From Euprymna scolopes (lineage: Eukaryota; Mollusca; Cephalopoda; Sepiida; Sepiolidae), in the NCBI GenBank assembly GCA_024364805.1, contig CM044488.1, forward strand, positions 140,300,772 to 140,327,218: 26,447 nucleotides of DNA, read 5' to 3'. How positions within the stretch are numbered: the first letter of the stretch is position 1; each line of letters starts with the position of its first letter. The position numbers and the translations under genes were made by a program. Shown piece by piece: positions 18,780 through 26,447 of the stretch. The notes below the pieces were generated by a model. It ran no database searches and was not told the DNA's origin. It worked only from the letters and a program-made list of their open reading frames with translations.

Positions 18780-19320
18780 GGCAGGGTAAACAAGAAAGAA
18801 AACAAAAAAAGACAAGGAACGAAGGAAGGAAGGAAGGAAAAAAGGGCAACTAACACATTGAATAAATGAGTGAGTAACTTATAAAAAAAAGGAAGAAAAT
18901 TGAAAGGAAAGAATAAAACAAAATGGAATGAAGTACAGAGAAATAAACAAGATATAGAGAAATGGAGGGGGAGTATAACGAAAGAAAAAAAAGAAAGAAC
19001 ATGAGAAAGAAAGGTTCCAAGAAATAAGTAAGATTGATAAAACATAAAAACAATGATAAAAAAAGAGAGCATAAACTAGTAGTTAGAAAGAAAGGAAAGA
19101 ACTAGATAAATAATCGCTGCACAATAGAGAATAAAGAAGGAAATCATAAACAAAGAAAAAGAAGAAAAAATAAATGTAAATATAAAACAGTGAAGTATAA
19201 ACTAAAGCTTAGAAGAAAAACATCGAAAGAAAAGAAAAAAGAAAGAAGGAAAGAAAAAAGGAGGAAGGAAAAGGAAAGAAAGAAAAAATGTAAAAAAAAT
19301 TTGAAAACGTACAAAACAGT
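18780..19320. repeat. Purine-rich low-complexity tract
   Basis: About 540 bp of A/G-rich plus strand (GAAA, GGAA, AAGAAA). Overlapping frames of 67-112 codons on the minus strand (F, L, S rich) and 79 codons on the plus strand (K, E, R rich) follow from the composition. Confidence 0.8.
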
Positions 19321-20800
19321 TAATATAAAATGCTTCATAACTATTATTAGGAGTATGGTATATGCGATGATTACTATCTTGTCAACAAGTGTACCAGAGT
19401 TTACCGCCATTCCAACCGCGACCATCTAACGTAGCTAAAATGGCAAGCACATCAACTTAAATAAAATGAACTGTCATGAAAACTACCATTTGATATTCCA
19501 ATTGGACAGCAAATAATTCATTTCACATTCAATTATAAATTATTCCAAGATGTTTTCATCGTTTCCTTAGTTTATTTCTTAAATTGCAGCGCGTCTATTT
19601 TTTTTTTTTTTGTATTTTTACTATTTTTATTTTTCTGTATTTTCATTGTTATAAATTTTGATGTATTTTAATTGTTATTTTCGTAACACAGGCGCAAGAG
19701 ATATTTTTTAGCTATTCTTTTATAGGAAACTAATAAATAAAATACTGGCGTTCACATAAATAGAAAGAGAAGACGAATAAAAAAAACAAAGAAAATGCAC
19801 AGGAGAATATGATGAACAAAAGAAATAAAACTACGGAGCTATAGAAGAAAATTTGATTTTCAAAAATAGAAGACATATTAACTTGCGTCTAAAATTTGAT
19901 ACCTTCTAGAAGTTTGACTTTAGTAAACGTAGAAGTAACATTGGCAATTCAATGTCTTTCTTTCAACTGTTAGGACCCCTGCTGAGTTCCGGTTCCACTA
20001 GAAAAAAATAATTCATGCGTATGCCAAACACAATTTTAACAAAGTCACTTTTGTTTAAGAAAAAAAAAAGAAGCCACCTTCATACGCGGTGTATAATTTT
20101 GATTTTTTTTAAATAATAAACGCGGTTTTTCATATATATTTTTATGCTTATTTAAATTAAAAAAGTAATTCATTGGTTTTTATCATGGATGGATATTATT
20201 AGTGTAGCTGTAGCGAAATTGAATATATAATTTATATCATATATGTGTGTTAATAGATTTCTAAGTCATTTATTTTAATAACTTGCGATATGAGAATATA
20301 AAAACATTTTTCAAAGTAAAATAGAACTCAGTATTCTATATTCAAATCTTTAAAACCTGGTTTAAAATGTTTAAATTGCAATAGAGCTATGAATAAATAA
20401 AATTGTAAGTCAGAGTTTTATTACACTGATTTAATGTCATTCTCGGTGCGAACAATCTTACACGCGTCTTTTTTTTTAAATTCTCAATATATATAACAAA
20501 GTTGTAATAAAACAACCTAGAAGGCTGTATTAGGAGTCGTTTAAAATTCTTTTTGTAGAGAGCGAAGATGTCATACAATTTAATGATAATTGATAAATTC
20601 AAACCATTTTAATATTATAACAAAATGAAAAAAAAATGAACACTACAAAAACATAGTGAGACTGGAAACAAAAAAAGCCGGGAGGACAAGATAGAGAAAG
20701 AAGCAACGACATTGTCGATTTTTAGAATCTGACCAAATACGAAACATATGAGCGTGATTACAAAAATAATAGATTAATTGCGAATTTCTATCGATTAAAT
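19321..20800. other. AT-rich DNA without recognisable features
   Basis: T-rich and A-rich runs (19599-19610, 20056-20070, 20470-20478). No open frame worth reporting and no match to other parts of the window. Confidence 0.6.
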
Positions 20801-20807
20801 AATAATA

Positions 20808-20866
<59 letters not shown>

Positions 20867-20880
20867 AAGAAGAAGAAGAA
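20801..20880. repeat. (AAT)n(AAG)n compound microsatellite
   Basis: AAT triplets (20801-20838) pass directly into AAG triplets (20839-20880). Runs of S and Y in the overlapping minus-strand frame come from it. Confidence 0.93.
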
Positions 20881-21352
20881 GCAGAATATCGACCGACGCA
20901 ATGTTCTGTTTGGTGACGATCTCTGTTAACTTTCGGCAATTATATTCCCGTATTCTGGTAAAGGTATGTAAACAGCCAATTAAATTTTCAAGAAGAATAT
21001 TAATTGAAGCATTTGTAATGGATGAAAAATAATATCACGTAATGATTAAATGAAACACTAATCTCTTCTAGTAATTGACTTTGCGTTATGAGGATTTCTG
21101 GTGCATGATAAGAGAGTGGTAGTAGATTTTGTGACGGAGTTTAACCGACTCCTACCTCTTCTAAGAATGACATTTTAGGAGAGTCAGTTTGGCAGTAATT
21201 AATATGGGAAATTATGAAATCGATTGAAACTAAGTTATATTTTCTGCAAACATACATCATGTTGGATTACTCTATTGGAAGTGTGTAACTGTTTTTATAT
21301 ACCTTTACATGTCTGGCTGGAGAGAGGAAAAATCCAGATCCTTTTATTACGT
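20881..21352. other. Unassigned DNA
   Basis: Nothing recognised. Two related short stretches (ACTCCTACCTCTTCTAAGAATG and CATTTTAGGAG at 21149-21181) could pair as a weak hairpin. Confidence 0.45.
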
Positions 21353-21354
21353 AG

Positions 21355-21403
21355 ACAATAATAATAATAAGAAGAAGAAGAATAAGAAGAAGAAGAAGAA
21401 GAA
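21355..21403. repeat. (AAT)n(AAG)n compound microsatellite
   Basis: AAT then AAG triplets with one AAT interruption. The LINE frame starts directly at its right edge. Confidence 0.9.
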
Positions 21404-21404
21404 G

Positions 21405-23325
21405 TCGGATACAAGTTCGCTAACGCAGAAGAAAGAATGAACCTCTTAATGTACATGGATGATTTGAAATTGTTTGTAAAAACAAAGACAGAACTATGAG
21501 ACGCTGATAAACACGACCAAAATCTTTAGCAAGGATATTAGAATGGAATTCGGTGTGGAAAATTGTGCACTGCTGATCATGAAGGGGAAAAACTGGGAGC
21601 AACAGAAGGTATAGTACAACCCAATCAAACAGAGATGAGGACACTAGGGAAGCCTGATAGTTACAAATACTTGGAAGTAGACTCCATCAAAGCAACAAAA
21701 ATGAAAGAGAAACTTGAAAGAAATACCTCAGAAGAACAAGAAAATTCCCCAAAACTAAACTATATAGTAGAAACCTAGTTTACGGAATAAACACATGGGC
21801 AATGTCACTAGTAAGATACTCTAGACCTTTTATAAGATGGACCAAAGAAGAACTAAGAAATCTCGACCAGACGAGTAGGAAAGTCATGACGATGCATAAT
21901 GCACTGCACACAAAGGATGATACTGACCGACTATGTGAAAAGGAAAGACGGGGGAAGAGGGCTGGTTTGTACAGAAAACTGTGTAAATAACAACAACAAA
22001 AAATAATAAGAAAAATACATCATGCAGAAAACCGAAAGAATAATTACCGCAGCAAGAGACACGAAAGAAACAAACAAAATTAAAAAAAAAAGAGAATAAG
22101 TCGAGGAAAGAAAATAGGAAGAGAAACAGCTACACGAACGATTCATAAAGATTACAAAAGATGAGACCAACAAAAACACTTGGTAATGGCTACAAAAAGG
22201 AAGCCTAAACATGAAAAATAAATCCCTAATAACAGCCGCACAAGATAATGCAATTAAAACTAATCACATCAAAGCAAGGATCGATAAGACACAAGAAAAC
22301 AGCACATGTAGACTCTGCAGGCAAAGAAACGACACAATAAACAACATAATAAGTGAATGCAGCAAAGCAGCACAAAAAGAATATAAAACTAGACACGATC
22401 GAGTGGAGAAGGCAGTACACTGGTAGTTATGCAGACGATTGCATATTAAAGATCCAGACAATTGGTATAAATACAAATCGGCAGCAGTACTGGAAAATGA
22501 ATATTAGAAGATTATATGGGATATGGATATACAAATGGATAAACCCACCCAAGCTTAAAATAAACGGATATCATAACAATAAAGAAAAATTAGGCAAGAT
22601 TCTAGATTTTGCCGTTCCGACAGATCACAGAGTGAATATCAAGGACACATAATAGCGGAGGATATACTTGAAACTGACCAGAAAACACAAAGGGACCTAG
22701 AAAATGAAGAAAGTTAAGATAACACCACTAATAGTAAGAGTGCTAAGTATGATACCAAAAAACTTAGAAAAAAAGAATGAGAGAGATTGGAATCAGAAGG
22801 ATGAGTAAGAAGATACAATGGATAACAATAATGAAAACTGCAGAAATATTAAGGGAACTCCTTGACTGTGAAGATCAACACACATGAACTACAGACACAA
22901 ATTGCACACACAGAAACGACTACAGATGAAAAAGGTAAATGAACATGGAATCAACGGTATCCCCCCCCATTTTGTGTGCGTATGTGTCACCATAAACTGT
23001 CACCTCACTAAAAAAAATGAGGGCCAAAAAGGATGGAAAGACCGAGGAGAGAAATCATTAACCAGACCTCCGCTGGATGAGGGCAACGAGGCTTGGACTT
23101 TGGGGATGATTATTGCCACCCAAATTCGAGTGAGGACCAATGGTCGCTACCAACGAGAAATCAATGGGAAGCGGCTGTTGCGATAACTCAAATTATTTCG
23201 CAAAGGTTATCGAAAAAAGTAGAATCTCTGGAGACTTGTTGTTGTTCAGATTCCAGAGAACACCAAAGTTGTTCTGAAAGAGAAATCTTTGATGATGGTC
23301 TGTGTGTCTACTCCTAGTAAGTAAA
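21405..23325 (+). mobile_element. R2/R4/Dong-group LINE, 5'-truncated, decayed
   Basis: Begins within the last third of the reverse transcriptase, at the edge of an AAT/AAG repeat. It runs through the reverse transcriptase thumb, a zinc finger and an endonuclease-like region, then a 3' untranslated part (about 22870-23325) that matches 7795-8120 and ends at AATAATAATAAT (23325-23336). LINEs of the CRE/NeSL/R2/R4 group carry a restriction-like endonuclease at the C-terminus, and Dong is known to insert in TAA repeats. That fits the flanks here. Clade placement within the group is uncertain. Confidence 0.7.
21408..22870 (+). pseudogene. LINE polyprotein C-terminal part (RT, zinc finger, endonuclease)
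   Basis: Blocks in order: KFANAEERMNLLMYMDDLKL, with the catalytic YMDD at 21452-21463; EGIVQPNQTEM...SYKYLEVDSIK (21609-21690); SLVRYSRPFIRWTKEEL (21805-21855) followed by RKVMTMHNALHTKDDTDRL (21879-21933); SLITAAQDNAIKTNHIKARI (22223-22282); the zinc-finger block CRLCRQRNDTINNIISEC (22309-22362), where relatives have His in place of the second Asn; AQKEYKTRHD; and ILDFAVPTD (near 22600), which fits the ..IIDIAVPGD.. of the restriction-like endonuclease. The frame changes several times and has many stops, so it is dead. The first two thirds of the protein are missing. Confidence 0.75.
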
Positions 23326-23590
23326 TAATAATAATCGATGGACAAAATATATAATTAATATATTAACTTTATATGGAAAAGAATGGAAACATGGCGATTA
23401 AAACTCAGCGAGAAATTATTTATGAAGCCTGTGTTTGGCGAAATAACGATTCAATTTTTTTTTTACTTATTCCTTATTTCCATTTTTTCTTAATTGTATA
23501 TTTCCGTGTGTAAAAACATTATTCGAAGAATCAACGGCTTAATGTGAAAATGCAAAGAGACAAGCGTCTCCCTGATTACGCTGGGATGCG
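23326..23590. other. AT-rich spacer
   Basis: No feature beyond a T run at 23455-23464. It separates the LINE end from the retrotransposon fossil. Confidence 0.5.
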
Positions 23591-23599
23591 AATCCACGG

Positions 23600-26150
23600 T
23601 AACCGCCCAAGTACCATGCGCCCAAACCAATCAAACAGAAAAAGAACGAACTGAATAGAGATTTGACTGCCTTGCACATGGATGTAAATGGAGTGGTCGC
23701 TGTATGGCACAAGGCCACAAAAGATATGTGAGAACGTGTGCCAGACGAACATCTTCAGAATCAAAATTGCGCAATGGCGAGAGACAATTTGCTTGCTATA
23801 GGTTTGGTGGCCCCCAACCACTTGCCAAAGGATTGCTTCCAGAATCGCCAAGAGATGCCGGACAGTCAGATGTGTAAAGTGCATCGTGAGATACGTTGCT
23901 TCAGATGCAGTGGCCTTGAACATATTAGCATTGCAGTGGTAGGGAAATGCCGAAGTGGAGGAGGCATTAGCATTAGTCTCCTCCCCGACCAGCTGAATAC
24001 TAAGAAGCTTCCTTCCATGAAAATACGTGTAGATGGGCAAGAGTGTACGGCGTTGATCGATCCCCGGATGTTCGAAGACTCTAGTGACTAAAGCCGTCGG
24101 TTTTGGAACCGGAAGTCAGCAGGGGTCCTAACAGTTTATGGAAAGACATTGAATTGCCAAGGATATGGCAAATACGTGTAGAGGTTGGCCAAGTTCCAGT
24201 TATTGACATTGAGGCGTTGATCGTGGATTAACAGCTGTTGCGCTTCGATCTACTGTTGAGAATTGATGCGATCAAGAAACTCATCGGCGTTTATTTCACG
24301 GAATCAGCTGAATCATGTTTCGGAGATCTAAACAGATGTGCCGTCATCTTTAGCGTGACTCATGATTGTAATAAAAAAGAATGAACTGCATCATGGAAAT
24401 TCGTAAACGGTCAGTCTCCCAGTGAACTGAGTGACCGTGTGCAAGAATACACAGTGGCTTGTCATGCCAGGGATTTCTATGAGAAAGAGATTCAACAGTA
24501 GTCGCAGAATATATGGCTGGTGCCATATTCAGAAGATCTTGGCCCATCCAGGGGTCTAATTCCATTTATGGTGGTCGTGAAGGAGCAGAAGCAAAAGTGG
24601 CATCCGGTGCTTTACTGCCGGAAATTAAACGAGTTTTTAGATGCTCGCACTGCCAATGCCGAAGTGTGCGCGCAGAAACTGAGTGGCGGCGACAGGGAAT
24701 CAACGTGATGCTTATGGATCTGCGAAATGCATATCTTCAAATCCATGTCGACAAAGCGCTACAGTTATTGTCAGGGCGAGGGCTTCTGTCTTACACGATT
24801 GGGATTTGGGCTGAATGTGGCGCCACTTATTGTGAAATCTGCTACAGACGTCATCGTATCTCAAGACCATGTGATCTAAAGCGCCACATCAGCATATGTT
24901 AATGATATTTTTATTAATGAATCGCGCATGCAACAACATTTTTTAGACTATGGTTTTATTTTCAAGGATCCGGTACGACTGAGAGACGTAGCCAGAGTTC
25001 TTAGAAATAGATGATACTCTTCGATGAAAACGAAGAACTCCAATTCCGGAAATCTCTGATGAACTGACGCGTATTTTCTCTGTGTTGGAAAGTCATTAAT
25101 TATTTTCTCGTATGCGGGTGGATCCGGATGGCAGTTGCATTTATCAAGCGTCTAGCAACTATGGTAACAAAAGGCTGGGATGACAGAATCAAAAACAGGT
25201 TTGTTTGTCACATACTGGCAGAAACTTTGAGCAAGTACGAAAAGCGGAACCCGTTGGAGAAGACTAGTGTACGTACGGCAAAGAAATTTCAGTCTGGGTG
25301 GATGTGAGTTGCATAACCGCAGGGGTGGCATGGAATGGGACAGTCATTGAGGATGCTTGTTGGTTACGTCCAACTAACGATGCTCAGCACATCAATCTAG
25401 CTGAACTCGATGCTGCACACACTGATTCGGCGTACGTGCACCGGTGGATTTCCGACACTTAACGAAAAAAATGTGTGAATACGAAAGCAGCTAGTGAGAT
25501 GCTCATCTGACGACGGTTAGGAATCCCTTCAATCGTTGGCGAAAGAATATGGATTATCGATGTAAAACTGTCAGAACTACGCAAATCGTCTCACAAGACA
25601 CCGCGCAAGTGGATGGATTTACTTAAGGAAGGAAGAGAGCCGGTGCTCGGGAATTGCACAGCAGTAGGGTAAGTGGATGAGAACCTTGTGGGTAATATCC
25701 ATCATCAAAGTGGACATTCAAGTGTGAAACGAACTTTATATCTTGCGAGGGCGGTTGATCCGAAAGTGTTGAAAGAGACTGCTAAATCTATTGAGAAACC
25801 CCGCGAAACCTGTCGATCAATAGATCCGACACCTGATCGATGGAAAAAAGAAAACTCAGCGTGAACAACAAGTAGAGCAGATGAACGATGGACATAACCC
25901 ACCGCAACAGTGGGAATTTGCTATCATCAACTGTGACCCCTCCAGATTTGCAATATGGCAGCCACTGCATCGGAAGATGCGACCACTGTTATTTGACAGT
26001 TGGAGAATATTTTCCTTGTGCGAGGCCTGTCAATGGAAATACTCACCGACAACACCACTGCTTTCACCTGTAAAATTTAAGGAATTTGAAAAAAAGCTGA
26101 CTCAAAAGATTGTAGGCGGGACAAAATACAACGTCACTGAATTTTAAAAG
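23600..26150 (+). mobile_element. Gypsy-type LTR retrotransposon fossil
   Basis: Decayed internal region of a Ty3/Gypsy-like element. Parts in order: end of gag with zinc-knuckle-like blocks (about 23740-23960), aspartic protease (about 24000-24260), reverse transcriptase (about 24520-25150), RNase H (about 25270-25480) and the integrase zinc-binding and start of core region (about 25640-26140). Recognisable stretches are VDGQECTALID (protease), IPFMVVVKEQKQKWHPVLY (reverse transcriptase), HINLAELDA (RNase H) and HHQSGHSSVKRTLYLARAVD (integrase). The rest of integrase and both LTRs are absent from the window. It is broken, with probably more than ten breaks, and appears old. The 154-codon minus-strand frame at 23576-24040 is an antisense shadow. 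Confidence 0.82.
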
Positions 26151-26447
26151 CAGAGTTTTCTAATCCTCCTATCCTTAACTATTCTGCATTCCCATTGAAC
26201 AGCCAAGCTAATTTCAGATGAGATTAGTATATGATATGCTTCTTATATGGATCTAAGATTAGAATAATTCTTTAATTATAAGAAAAAGAGAGAGAGAGAG
26301 AGAGAGAGATTGCATTTTATTTACTGACATCATATGGTCGCTCCATATTTTTTTGGCTCGTCGGGTACTGTACGAAGATTATTTTTAGAAGATTTAATTC
26401 TGTTGTGTAATAAAATCATTATATATATATATATATATATATATATA
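26151..26447. repeat. AT-rich end with (GA)n and (AT)n
   Basis: (GA)n at 26286-26309 and (AT)n from 26421 to the window edge. No gene seen. Confidence 0.85.

Noticed and set aside
23576-24040. 154-codon minus-strand open frame, the longest on that strand
   Set aside because: Lies antisense to the gag-protease part of the Gypsy fossil; no domain of its own.
23338-26447. Gypsy-type region as a host domesticated gene
   Set aside because: No long uninterrupted frame survives and damage is spread over all parts, as expected of a neutral fossil.

Overview
The window looks like intergenic or intronic DNA from an AT-rich, repeat-dense invertebrate genome. I infer a mollusc, most likely a coleoid cephalopod such as an octopus. 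The inference rests on the mix of jockey-type and R2/R4-type LINEs, decayed mariners, a tRNA-derived SINE with a GC-rich core, a Gypsy-type fossil and long AT, AAT and GAAA microsatellites. No host protein-coding gene, rRNA or functional tRNA could be supported. Most open frames are shadows of simple repeats or pieces of dead transposons.

Layout. 1-1200: a nearly full-length but dead mariner. 1200-3800: AT and GT microsatellites and unassigned AT-rich DNA. 3815-4600: one copy of an unclassified dispersed repeat, then a probable solo LTR. 4740-7045: simple repeats and minisatellites, one of which contains a neat retroposon insertion (6432-6704). 7070-8200: LTR-like remnants with a 30-bp palindrome array, then a short LINE 3' end lying between AAT repeats. 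8678-9233: a piggyBac-type MITE with TTAA duplications. 9993-14053: two jockey-type LINE copies around a dispersed repeat (A). The second copy has an almost undamaged reverse transcriptase. 14420-14782: second copy of the unclassified repeat. 15252-15380: a pure AT tract. 15825-17366: a second copy of repeat A (B), enlarged by an internal minisatellite of about 0.8 kb and an 80-bp mariner-type MITE. 17574-18095: the 5' stub of another mariner joined to the 3' stub of a third jockey-type LINE. 18420-18735: a tRNA-derived SINE on the minus strand. 18780-21350: purine-rich and AT-rich DNA. 21405-23325: a decayed LINE with the C-terminal zinc finger and endonuclease region of the R2/R4/Dong group, again bordered by AAT/AAG repeats. 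About 23600-26150: a broken Gypsy-type retrotransposon fossil.

The elements do not form a pathway. What the window records is an order of insertions. Repeat families that occur twice (A/B, the 3815/14420 pair, the LINE copies, the LINE 3' ends at 7795 and 23015) act as internal controls: one copy shows what the other looked like before later insertions or expansions. I saw no CRISPR array, operon-like cluster or new defence system. The most informative signals are the clean insertion junctions. Family assignments rest on recognised motifs, not on database searches.
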